Source: Hymenobacter lapidarius (GTDB lineage Bacteria > Bacteroidota > Bacteroidia > Cytophagales > Hymenobacteraceae). Taken from it: a stretch of DNA of 64,000 nucleotides. Below are positions 17,572-26,020 of this stretch, in pieces. Position 1 is the stretch's first letter, and each line of letters starts with the position of its first letter. The notes under the pieces were generated by a model. It worked only from the letters and a program-made list of their open reading frames with translations, had not been told where the DNA came from and did not search any database. The stretch covers positions 86,583 to 150,582 of the forward strand of contig NZ_MDZB01000142.1 of the NCBI RefSeq assembly GCF_001816145.1, read 5' to 3'. A program made the translations under genes and the position numbers.

Positions 17572-19125
17572 CTAGTACCCCGGGTTCTGCATCAAACGCC
17601 CGCCGCTCAAGTCAATCTGGGGCTGCGGAATGGGAAACAGCTCGTTCTTGCCTTTCACAAACGTTTTGCCCTGGGCCGCAAAAATGGGTACGATGCGGCC
17701 CGGCGTCACGCTTTCCTGGCGCACCAGGTCGAAGAAACGGTCGTGCTCCAGGGCCAGCTCTACCCGGCGCTCGGCCCAGATGTTGGCCAGCGTGGCGGGT
17801 TTCGCGCCCAGACCGGCGCGGGTGCGAACGGCCAGCAGGTCGGCGGCGGCGGTGGCGGCGTTGCCGGTTTGCAGGGCGGCTTCGGCCCGAATGAGCAGGA
17901 TTTCGGCGTAGCGCAGGATGCGGATGTTTTTGGGCAGGTAGTCGTTGTTGCCGCAGTTGGCTTCCCGGGTGCGGCTGTGGTAGGCCTTGTAGCTGTAGCG
18001 CGAGTTCTCCACCGAGTCCTGGCTTGGGATGCGGAAGCCGTCCCAGAGCACCGTGCCCGTGGAGCGCTGCCCGGCCGGGGCCGTGGGCTGAATGAAGATG
18101 ATGGTGCCGGCCCGGCGCACGTCGCCGGCCTCATAGGCGTTGGCCAGCTGCAGGGTGGGGGTATTGAAGCCGAAGCCCAAGTCGGACCAGCCGCGCTTGC
18201 CGCCGGCGCGGGGGCCCTGGCTCACGACATAGAGGTTCACGGCCGCGTTGTTGCAGGCCGCGTTTACTCCGGTTTGTATCTCAAAAATGGACTCCGAGCT
18301 GTTGGCGCCCGGCGTGCGCCAGATGTCGGCGTAGGTGGGGTACAGGGCGTAGGCGCCCGACTTGCCGGTCACGATTTCGTTACTGAGCGCAAATGCCTGC
18401 TGGTAGTTTTTCTGGTAGAGGTACACCTTGGCCAGCATGCCCTGGGCGGCCGCCTTGTTGGCGCGGCCGGTCTGGGTTTGGGGGTCACCCTTCTGCGGCA
18501 GGTTGTCCACGGCAAACCGCAGGTCTTCGATGATGAAAGCGTAGATATCGGCGGCGGAGGCCCGGGTCTGGAACTCGGCGCTGTTGATTTCCGACGCCTG
18601 CGGCACCCGGTCGAGCTTGGGCACGCCGCCAAACAGGCGCACCAGGTTGAAGTAGAAGTAGCCGCGCAGAAAGCGTACTTCGCCCAGCAGGCGGTTCTTT
18701 TCCGCATCGGCCGAAGCGCTGAGTGCGATTTTGTCGAGGGCCTGGTTGGCGCGGGAAATGCCCTGATAGTAGCCATTCCACACGTTGTTGACGTTGCTGT
18801 TCGACGAGTTCACCGTGAAGTTGTCCACCTGCAGGGCATCGCCGTAATCGTTCGGCGAGCTGCCCTTGTCCGAGTCGTCGGAGGCAATGTCGGTGAGGAT
18901 GACGAACTGCAGGCCGTGGGTGTCGGGGCCGAAGCCGCCCAGGTACATGCTGTTGTACACGCCATCGACCAGCTTCTGGGCGGTGGCGGGGTCAATGGTT
19001 TCGCTGCTGAGCTGGCCCTGCGGGGCCACGTCCAGAAAGTCTTTGCAGCCGCTGACCATGGCCAGCGACAAAGCCAGCGCGGCCGTGCCGGCGCGGCGGG
19101 AAATGGCGGAGATATTAGGGTTCAT
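17572..19125 (-). CDS. SusD/RagB family outer-membrane lipoprotein
   Basis: A 517-residue surface lipoprotein that binds glycan and caps the SusC transporter. The lipobox cysteine is Cys27 (MVSGCKDFLD). The N-terminal SusD-like TPR region (FLDVAPQGQLSSETI, FLRGYFYFNLVRLFGGVPKL) and the C-terminal region (LRYAEILLIRAEAALQTGN, RRVELALEHDRFFDLVR) are typical, and the last residues (PQPQIDLSGGRLMQNPGY) are the usual SusD ending. It starts 9 bases after the SusC stop, so the pair is translated together. Confidence 0.95.
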   Translation of the reverse strand: MNPNISAISRRAGTAALALSLAMVSGCKDFLDVAPQGQLSSETIDPATAQKLVDGVYNSMYLGGFGPDTHGLQFVILTDIASDDSDKGSSPNDYGDALQVDNFTVNSSNSNVNNVWNGYYQGISRANQALDKIALSASADAEKNRLLGEVRFLRGYFYFNLVRLFGGVPKLDRVPQASEINSAEFQTRASAADIYAFIIEDLRFAVDNLPQKGDPQTQTGRANKAAAQGMLAKVYLYQKNYQQAFALSNEIVTGKSGAYALYPTYADIWRTPGANSSESIFEIQTGVNAACNNAAVNLYVVSQGPRAGGKRGWSDLGFGFNTPTLQLANAYEAGDVRRAGTIIFIQPTAPAGQRSTGTVLWDGFRIPSQDSVENSRYSYKAYHSRTREANCGNNDYLPKNIRILRYAEILLIRAEAALQTGNAATAAADLLAVRTRAGLGAKPATLANIWAERRVELALEHDRFFDLVRQESVTPGRIVPIFAAQGKTFVKGKNELFPIPQPQIDLSGGRLMQNPGY

Positions 19126-19134
19126 CGGCGTAGG

Positions 19135-22100
19135 TTATTTGAAGGTGACGTTCAGCCCCACGGTCACGGTGCGGCTGGTGGGATAGGTATTGAGTTCGAT
19201 GCCCGAATCGAGCGGGCCGCCGGCCAGCTCCGGCGTGAAGCCCGTGTAATCGGTGACCGTAAATACGTTCTGGGCGGCCGCAAACACGCGCACCGAACCC
19301 AGGCGGGCCCGCTCCAGCACCACGCCCGGCAGGGTGTAGCCCAGCACCACGTTGGTGAGGCGCAGGTACGAGCCCGATTCCAGGAAGTAGGTCGAGTTCG
19401 GCATGCCTTCCTTCAGGCTGCTGGGGGTGGTATTGGAGGGGTTGCCGGCCCGGAACCGGTCGTTGGCGAAGCTGGCTTCCACGTTGTTGAGCACGTTGGT
19501 GCGGGCCTGCTTTTTGGCATTGTACACTTTGTTGTTGAGGTTGCCCGAGAAGACGAACGAAAAGTCCACGTTGCGGAAGTTCAGCCCGCCGTTGATGCCG
19601 TAGTACACCGGCGGCTGGTACGAGCCGTAGAAGCGGCGGTCGAGCAGCGTGATGCGGCCGTCGCCGTCGGTGTCCTCGTACTTCAGGTCGCCTATCTGGG
19701 GGTTGAAGTCGGACTTGGGCGAGGCCGCAATTTCGTCGGCGCTCTGGTACACGCCAATGGCGTTGAGCAGGAAGAAGCTGCCGGCGGCCACGCCGTTGTC
19801 GGACTTGGTCACGCCGTTGAAACCCCCAAACAGGGCCTGGCCGCCGTTGAGGTTGGCAATGCGGTTGCGGTTGAAGGTCACGTTGGCGCCGAGGTTGTAG
19901 CTCCAGTCGCCGCCGCCAATGTTCTGGCGCCAGTTCAGGGCCGCTTCTACGCCGCGGTTGGTGATGTCGGCGGCGTTGGTGATGTACTGGTTTTCAGGGT
20001 CGCCAAAAATGGCCGGGATGTTCACCGGAATCAGGGCGTCGGTGGTCGTTTTGTCGTAGTAGGTCACCTCGCCGGTCAGGCGGTTATCCAGAAAGCCGAA
20101 TTCCACGGCCGCGTCGTACTCCGTGGTGGTTTCCCAGCGCACGTTGCGGTCCTTAATCTGGGTGATGGCGCTGCCCTGCGTGGGCACGGGGGGCGGGCCA
20201 CCGGGCTGGCCGCCAAACACGTACGGAATGTTGGCGTCAGTCGTCAGGATGTAGGAGTCGGGCGGAATCTGGTCGTTGCCGAGCTGGCCGAAGCTGGCGC
20301 GCAGCTTCAGAAAGCTTAGCTTGGAGTTGTCCTTCAGGAAGTTTTCTTCCGACACCACCCAGCCCACGCCCAGCGAAGGGAAAAAGCCGAACCGCTCGTC
20401 CCGGTTGAACTTTGACGTGCCGTCGTAGCGCAGGTTGGTGGTGAGCAGGTAGCGGTTGTTGTAGGCGTAGTTGATGCGGCCCAGCAGCGAGAGGCGGCGG
20501 TCTTTGGCGGCGCTGGCGTCGTTCACGGCCGTGGTGGGGTCGCCGGTGTTCAGGTACCACAGGTCGGGATTGGCGGGCACGTTGTTGCGCGCGCCCGAAA
20601 ACTGGTTGCGCAGGCCTTCTTCCACCACGGTACCAGCCAGCAGCGTCAGGTTGTGCTTTTCGTTATAAGTGCGCTGGTAGGTAGCGGTGTTTTCCCAGAG
20701 GTAACGGTTGCCGTTCACTTGGCTCACGCCCAGGGTGCTGAAAAGCCTGCGCTGGCTGCCCCCCACGGTAAGGAACGTGTTGGCGTCGTCGAAGTACTGG
20801 TAGTCGTATATGCGGCGGTTGTCGGAATTGAGGTCCACGTTGATGGCCGAGCGCAGGGTGAGACCTTCCACGGGACGTATATCGATGCCAATGTTGCCCT
20901 GCAGGCGGTTTTCCAACGACTTGTTGTCGTTCTTCTCAATGTCGAGTACCGGGTTGCCCACGTTGCCCAGGGCCGAAGTGTTGCCGTACAGCCCGTCTTG
21001 CTTGGCCGGAATAATCGGGGCCGCGCGGTAGGCGTTGTTGTAGGCCGTGCCGATGTTCACGTCGCGGGTTTCAGCGTGGCTGAACGAGGCCTGCGAGCTG
21101 ATGGTGACCTTTTCCGAAAGGGTGAACGAGGTGTTGGAGCGCACCGTCAGGCGCTGAAACTTGTTTTCGATGACCGTGCCGTCGTCCTGCAGCAGGTTGC
21201 CCGAGAAGTAGTAGCGCACGTTGTCCGTAGCACCCGACACGGCCAAGTTGTGGTTCTGGAAAGTGCCGCGCTTCAGAATGGCATCGTAAAAATCGGTCGA
21301 GGTCGTAGACGCCGGCAATACTGAGTTCGGGGAAATGTCCTTGATGTAGCTCGTGTACTGCCCGGCGTTGGCCATCTCTACCAGGTTGGCGGCTTGCTTG
21401 AAGCCCACCGTGCCGCTGTAGTTCAGCACCGGCTTGCCAAGCGCGCCCTTTTTGGTGGTCACGATGATGACGCCGTTGGCGCCGCGCACGCCGTAAATGG
21501 CAGCGGCCGAAGCGTCCTTCAGCACGTCAATTGAGGCAATATCCGCGTTGCTCAGGTTGCGGATGTCGGTGGTTTGCACGCCGTCCACCACGTACAGCGG
21601 TTCGGCGCCGCCGAGCAGCGTGCCCGTGCCCCGGATGCGCACCTTGGGCTGCGAGTTCGGGGTGCCGTCGCTGATAATCTGCACGCCGGCCACCTTGCCC
21701 TGCAGGGCCTGGGTGGGGGTTTGCACGGGCTGGTTCACAATCTCGGCACCGTCGACGCGGGCCACGGCGCCGGTCAGGTCCTGCCGGCGCTGGGTGCCGT
21801 AGCCCACCACCACCACTTCGCTCAGGGCTTTGGCATCGGGTGCCAGCGCCACGTTGAGAGTGGTTTGGGTGCCCACCACCACTTCCTGCGACGAGTAGCC
21901 CACAAACGAGAACACCAAAGTAGAATTCTCGGGGACCGAAAGCGTAAACTTGCCGTCCATGTCCGTCTGCGTGCCCGCCGAGCCGCCTTTGATAACGACG
22001 TTGACGCCGGGCAGACCCTCGCCTTTTTCGTCTACCACGCGTCCCGTCACGGTGGCGTCGGCCGGGGCAGCCAGGGCCGTGGCCGGACGCAGAATAATAC

Positions 22101-22440
22101 CCTCGTTCACCAGCTTGTAGCTGATTTGCAGCGGCTCAAGCAGTTGGTTCAGCAGCACGGCCAGCGGTTGGCCCACGGCGTTCACCGATACCCGGCGGCC
22201 GGCTCCGATGAGCTGGCGGCTGTATTGAAACCGTACGTTGGTCTGCGCCTCAATCTTGCTCAGTACCGATGCCATCCGCTCCTCGCGCACTTGCAGCGTA
22301 ACCGGCTGGTTCAGCACAGGCTGGGCGGCCGAAGCGTGGGCGGTACCAATGCTGCACAGCAAGCACAGCAGCAGCCCGGGTAATAATGCCAGGCCCCGAA
22401 GGCGCAGCAAAATTGGTGGAAAGTGTAGTCGAGTGGTCAT
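19135..22440 (-). CDS. SusC/RagA TonB-dependent receptor with N-terminal STN signalling domain
   Basis: An 1101-residue outer-membrane transporter. In order: signal peptide (1-37), STN domain about 45-98 (VTLQVREERMASVLSKIEAQ), carboxypeptidase-like domain about 108-185 (GRVVDEKGEGLPGVNVVIKG), SusC plug with VVVGYGTQRRQDLTGAV and the plug region to about 325, then a 22-strand-type barrel to the end (VTVGLNVTFK). It imports oligosaccharides with SusD using TonB energy. The STN domain, together with the ECF sigma and FecR genes just upstream, indicates trans-envelope induction by substrate. The start at 22440 (MTTRLHF) gives a proper signal peptide; an upstream in-frame start adds 24 polar residues. 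Confidence 0.93.
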   Translation of the reverse strand: MTTRLHFPPILLRLRGLALLPGLLLCLLCSIGTAHASAAQPVLNQPVTLQVREERMASVLSKIEAQTNVRFQYSRQLIGAGRRVSVNAVGQPLAVLLNQLLEPLQISYKLVNEGIILRPATALAAPADATVTGRVVDEKGEGLPGVNVVIKGGSAGTQTDMDGKFTLSVPENSTLVFSFVGYSSQEVVVGTQTTLNVALAPDAKALSEVVVVGYGTQRRQDLTGAVARVDGAEIVNQPVQTPTQALQGKVAGVQIISDGTPNSQPKVRIRGTGTLLGGAEPLYVVDGVQTTDIRNLSNADIASIDVLKDASAAAIYGVRGANGVIIVTTKKGALGKPVLNYSGTVGFKQAANLVEMANAGQYTSYIKDISPNSVLPASTTSTDFYDAILKRGTFQNHNLAVSGATDNVRYYFSGNLLQDDGTVIENKFQRLTVRSNTSFTLSEKVTISSQASFSHAETRDVNIGTAYNNAYRAAPIIPAKQDGLYGNTSALGNVGNPVLDIEKNDNKSLENRLQGNIGIDIRPVEGLTLRSAINVDLNSDNRRIYDYQYFDDANTFLTVGGSQRRLFSTLGVSQVNGNRYLWENTATYQRTYNEKHNLTLLAGTVVEEGLRNQFSGARNNVPANPDLWYLNTGDPTTAVNDASAAKDRRLSLLGRINYAYNNRYLLTTNLRYDGTSKFNRDERFGFFPSLGVGWVVSEENFLKDNSKLSFLKLRASFGQLGNDQIPPDSYILTTDANIPYVFGGQPGGPPPVPTQGSAITQIKDRNVRWETTTEYDAAVEFGFLDNRLTGEVTYYDKTTTDALIPVNIPAIFGDPENQYITNAADITNRGVEAALNWRQNIGGGDWSYNLGANVTFNRNRIANLNGGQALFGGFNGVTKSDNGVAAGSFFLLNAIGVYQSADEIAASPKSDFNPQIGDLKYEDTDGDGRITLLDRRFYGSYQPPVYYGINGGLNFRNVDFSFVFSGNLNNKVYNAKKQARTNVLNNVEASFANDRFRAGNPSNTTPSSLKEGMPNSTYFLESGSYLRLTNVVLGYTLPGVVLERARLGSVRVFAAAQNVFTVTDYTGFTPELAGGPLDSGIELNTYPTSRTVTVGLNVTFK

Positions 22441-22586
22441 AAAAGAAAAGGGAGTTTGGTGGGAATTACTGACAGCCCCGAGGGGCCAAAAATCCGAAGA
22501 GTCCGTTGCCAAAGGCGAAGACGTTTTCGGAATCGATTGCGGGTAGTGGAATAGGGGCAGTGCGGAATTAAAGGAAGCGCCACCGC

Positions 22587-23630
22587 CTATTCGGGCAGGC
22601 AGGGGCGGCTATGAAAAAGGATGCGGCCATCGGCCTGGTCGTAAGTAGCGCCCAGCGCTTCGCAGATAATGTCGAGTTTCTCAAACAGCGGCTCGCTGCC
22701 CAGGCTCAGGTTGAGCGTGCAGTTGCGCACGGCGGCGGCATCGTAGGCAATGCGCACCCCGTAAGCCTTTTCCAGCGCCGCCAGCACCTCCGCCACCGGG
22801 CGGTTGTCAAACACAAACGCCTGGGGGGCCAGCAGCACGGGCGCTGCTACCAGCTCGCGTCGCAGCTGCCGGCGCCCCGCCGAATACACGGCTTGCTGGT
22901 TGGGCACCACCACCACGCTGGCCGGGGCATCGGCCGGCGCCCCGGCCGCGAGGCTGCGTGGGGCCACGCGCACGCGCCCCGTTTTCACGCGCACCACCAC
23001 GCTGGGCTGCCCGGCGTAGGCCCGCACCGTGAAGGTGGTACCCAGCACCGTTGTCACCACCTGGTCGGTATACACCAGGAAAGGGTGGGCCGCATCGTGA
23101 AAGACGTTAAAAAAGCCCTCTCCCGTCAGATAAACCGTGCGCTGCGGCCCCTGAAACCGGCGTGGATACTTCAGGCTGCTGGCCGGGGCCAGGGTCACCA
23201 GGGTGCCATCGAGCAGGGCCACCGCCACGGGCCGGGCCGTGGGATTTGAGTAAACGACCCACGAGGTAGCGGCGGGGCTCTTCGCAGCTTTTCCTGTGGG
23301 CATGCTCACCGCGTTGCGGCTCAGGTACACCCCTGCCACGCCGGTGCCGAGCACCAGCGCCGCGGCGGCGGCCCAGCGTATGCTGCTGGCGGGCCATGCC
23401 CAACGGTTGTGGGCAACTGCTACTGTAGGAAAGCTGCCTGTGGTTTGGCTGGCAATGCGCTGCCACACGGTGGCCACCAGCGCCGCCCGCTCCTCGGCGT
23501 TGAGGTCGAGCTGCTGTTCGGCACCGAGTCCGTCGTACCAGGCCCTGATGCGCCGCTGTTCCTCGGCGGTGCATTCGCCCCGCTGGTAGCGGCCCAACAA
23601 TGCCCGAAAGTCCGAGTGCTCCATAGCCAT
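22587..23630 (-). CDS. FecR-family anti-sigma factor
   Basis: A 347-residue inner-membrane regulator. The cytoplasmic N-terminus (1-80) has the sigma-binding pattern of Bacteroidota FecR proteins (LGRYQRGECTAEEQRRIRAWYDG). A membrane helix follows at about 84-106 (WAAAAALVLGTGVAGVYL). The periplasmic part holds a FecR domain (about 135-235, with LAPASSLKYPRRF and VVTTVLGTTFTVRAY) and a C-terminal DUF4974-like domain (about 265-335, FDNRPVAEVLAALEKAYGVRI) that should contact the STN domain of SusC. It lies between the sigma gene and susC on the same strand. Confidence 0.92.
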   Translation of the reverse strand: MAMEHSDFRALLGRYQRGECTAEEQRRIRAWYDGLGAEQQLDLNAEERAALVATVWQRIASQTTGSFPTVAVAHNRWAWPASSIRWAAAAALVLGTGVAGVYLSRNAVSMPTGKAAKSPAATSWVVYSNPTARPVAVALLDGTLVTLAPASSLKYPRRFQGPQRTVYLTGEGFFNVFHDAAHPFLVYTDQVVTTVLGTTFTVRAYAGQPSVVVRVKTGRVRVAPRSLAAGAPADAPASVVVVPNQQAVYSAGRRQLRRELVAAPVLLAPQAFVFDNRPVAEVLAALEKAYGVRIAYDAAAVRNCTLNLSLGSEPLFEKLDIICEALGATYDQADGRILFHSRPCLPE

Positions 23631-23739
23631 GCCTGCAGTAGGGTTCTGGCCTAAAAGTCACGTAGCTCTTGCCAACCCCTAAACTGCTGTGAAAAAAAAC
23701 CGGGGAAGCCGCAACGTCCAATCAGGTGTTAACCGCGCA

Positions 23740-24372
23740 TTAAGCTGAAATATAGCTTATTAATTCGCAGAATAGCAATAGGGCCGGCACCAGGAAATCT
23801 TTCAGCGAGACGCGCAGCATTTTCAGTGCCCTGGTCAGGTGGTACTCCACGGCTTTGGGCGAGAGCTGCAGGCGGCCCGCAATCTGCGGCACCGTTTGGT
23901 GCTCCATCCGGCTCAGCTGGAAAATCTGCCGGGTGTGGCCGGGCAAACGGGCCAGGCTGCGGGTCAGCGCCCCCGACAAGTCGGCCGCGGCCAGGTCGTG
24001 CTCGGTCTTGTGGTCGGCCTCGCTCAGCACCACCCGGCTGTAGGCCAGGTACTGCTGTTGGGTCAGCTTATTCTTAATCTGATTGATAACCCGGTACTTA
24101 ATGGCCGCGCCCAGGTATTCCTTTAGCTTGAGGATGACCGCCGTCTCGCGCTTGTGCCAAAGCGTGGCGAACAGGTCCTGCACCATTTCTTCGGCCGCCT
24201 CGCGCGAATTCACTTTTCGGTACGCCTGCTCCAGCAGGTGCAAGCCGTAGCGGGTATAGATTTCCGCGAATGCGTGCTCATCGCCGCGCTGCAGGGCCTG
24301 CACCAGGGCCGCATCGTCCCAGGTGGCATAGCCCCTTACGTGCTTGGAGACGGTGGTGCCGGAGCGGTGCAT
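23740..24372 (-). CDS. ECF RNA polymerase sigma-70 factor
   Basis: A 210-residue ECF sigma factor of the Bacteroidota type. Region 2 is at about 25-95 (LVQALQRGDEHAFAEIYTRY; MVQDLFATLWHKRE) and region 4 at about 140-195, with the helix-turn-helix IAGRLQLSPKAVEYHLTRAL. A hydrophobic C-terminal tail (VPALLLFCELISYISA) is common in this group. It is followed by FecR and SusCD, so it probably directs transcription of this glycan locus when FecR is relieved. Confidence 0.93.
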   Translation of the reverse strand: MHRSGTTVSKHVRGYATWDDAALVQALQRGDEHAFAEIYTRYGLHLLEQAYRKVNSREAAEEMVQDLFATLWHKRETAVILKLKEYLGAAIKYRVINQIKNKLTQQQYLAYSRVVLSEADHKTEHDLAAADLSGALTRSLARLPGHTRQIFQLSRMEHQTVPQIAGRLQLSPKAVEYHLTRALKMLRVSLKDFLVPALLLFCELISYISA

Positions 24373-24562
24373 TAGCTAGAAAAGCTGTTTGAGCAATTCA
24401 AATTTTTGTCAATTGTCCTCCGGAGCCTGCGAAGGACCTTCTCGCGACTGCTCAGTTTACGCTCATGCCATTCGGCACCGGCTTGGCAAGCGCCGGAGGG
24501 CAGTCGTTGTGAATTGCTAAACAGCCTCAGCGCTACTCATGTTGCTACGGCGCTGCAGCCGT

Positions 24563-25606
24563 TCAGGTTTTTGCCCAGGCGGTGGCCGGCGTGGCGGCCA
24601 GCAGTTCGTTCTGCCACAGCAGCTGCTCCTCGCCGATGGGGTAGGGGGTGCCGTTGCGCAGGGTTTGGAACACGGCTTCGAAAAGGCCCATGTAGTTGCC
24701 GGGCGCGGCAAGGTCGGGCGTGGTGGCCAGAGTGCCGTTGGGGCCAGCCACGGTCAGGCGGCCTTCCTGGCCCGGCTGCTCCACGCCGTATTCCGGAGCC
24801 AGGGGCGACATGCCTTGCAGTAATTGGGCTTCCTGCGGGTCGGTGCGGCCTTTTTGGTAGCTGCCCAGCGTGCCGTGCAACACGTAGGCCGGGCTGGCAT
24901 CGGCCACCAGCAGGCTCGACGTCAGCCACACATTCAGGCCCTGCGGGTAGCCCAGGTGCAGCGAGAAAAAATCATTCACCCGGCTGTCGGGCCGGTATTG
25001 CCCCAGGGTTTTGTGGCAGCTGAGGGGCTGGCCAAACAGACTGATAGCCTGGTCGATGAGGTGCGGTCCGAGGTCGTACAGCAAGCCGCTGCCGGGCAAG
25101 GATTCTTCCTTGAATTTTTTGGTGTTGAGGGCCAGCTTGTACCGGTCGAAGCGCATGTGCACTTCCAGGAGCTGGCCCAGCTGCCCGCTCTCCACCACGC
25201 GGCGCACGGCCCCGAAGTCGCTGTCCCAGCGGCGGTTCTGGTAGGCCAGGAGGTGGCAATCCATCTGGCCGGCCAACGCCCACAGCTCTTTCACTTCGGC
25301 AACAGAGGTAGCTACGGGCTTTTCCAGTAGCACGTGCTTGCCCGCGCGCAGGGCCTGCTGCGTGAGGGCGAAGTGCGTGCTGGGGGGCGCGTTCACCACC
25401 ACCAGCTCAATAGCCGGGTCGGCCAGGACTTCCGCCACGCTCCCGTGGCTGCGGATGTCGGGATAATCCCGGTGCATGCGCCGCTCAGTGCGCTCCACCA
25501 CGGCCTGCAGTTCAAACCCGGGGTGCGCGCTCAGAAATGGGGCGTGAAAAAGCCTGCCCGACATGCCGTAGGCCAGCAAAGCGGTGCGAATGGGAGCGGT
25601 GGTCAT
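24563..25606 (-). CDS. Gfo/Idh/MocA family oxidoreductase
   Basis: A 347-residue NAD(P)-dependent dehydrogenase. The N-terminal Rossmann fold starts at residue 5 (IRTALLAYGMSGRLFHAPFL), with the conserved VNAPPSTHFALTQQALRAGKHVLLEKP stretch near residues 73-99, which contains the Lys of the EKP motif. The C-terminal domain (about 130-340) carries GSGLLYDLGPHLIDQAISLFG near 190-210 with the catalytic-region Asp/His. Members oxidise or reduce sugars and inositols; the substrate is unknown. The gene ends about 190 bases upstream of the sigma factor gene on the same strand, so it could be part of the same sugar pathway, but no link is proven. Confidence 0.92.
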   Translation of the reverse strand: MTTAPIRTALLAYGMSGRLFHAPFLSAHPGFELQAVVERTERRMHRDYPDIRSHGSVAEVLADPAIELVVVNAPPSTHFALTQQALRAGKHVLLEKPVATSVAEVKELWALAGQMDCHLLAYQNRRWDSDFGAVRRVVESGQLGQLLEVHMRFDRYKLALNTKKFKEESLPGSGLLYDLGPHLIDQAISLFGQPLSCHKTLGQYRPDSRVNDFFSLHLGYPQGLNVWLTSSLLVADASPAYVLHGTLGSYQKGRTDPQEAQLLQGMSPLAPEYGVEQPGQEGRLTVAGPNGTLATTPDLAAPGNYMGLFEAVFQTLRNGTPYPIGEEQLLWQNELLAATPATAWAKT

Positions 25607-26020
25607 CTTTCAAAGTAAAACGGCTGCCGGCCAACCGCCCGCGGCGCGGGCACGCTCAACTGGTTTCAAGCACAACACTCGGCATAGCTATTTGGCCGGC
25701 TAAAAGTGGAAGATTACAAGAATGAGAAAAAGGGCATCAGTAAAAATAGTATTGATAATCAGAGAGTATCATTGATTAACTGCTAAATGCACTAGTTTGC
25801 TTTTTTGATTCTGCCTATCTTGTACCGGTTTTTTAGCGCAGCGTCGGGCACTATACTTCGCGCCAGGCGTTTGCGTTAGAAAAGCAGCCCTTTGGCGCCG
25901 TGGCTTCATCGTAATTGGTGGGCAGGCGGTTGGGGCAATGATAATCAGAAGAATACCTGAAATCGGGTTTGGCGCGCAGCTTGCTCGGCAAGTCAGCACT
26001 ATCGACGACAACTACACTAT
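25607..26020. other. Intergenic gap before the giant secreted protein
   Basis: This 414-base gap between divergent genes has a distinctly AT-rich core (about 25700-25830). TTG at 25797-25799 and TATCTTG at 25816-25822 resemble a promoter reading rightward, with spacing of 16 bases and one base short of the TAnnTTTG consensus. If used, it would leave a leader of about 190 bases. An 80-codon minus-strand frame (25769-26011) has no recognisable features and is not supported. Confidence 0.35.

Noticed and set aside
17743..20319. Very long (858-codon) open frame on the plus strand opposite susC/susD
   Set aside because: It is the antisense shadow of the susD and susC genes; GC-rich coding sequence makes such frames common. 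The product is rich in Gly, Ala, Val and His with no family pattern.
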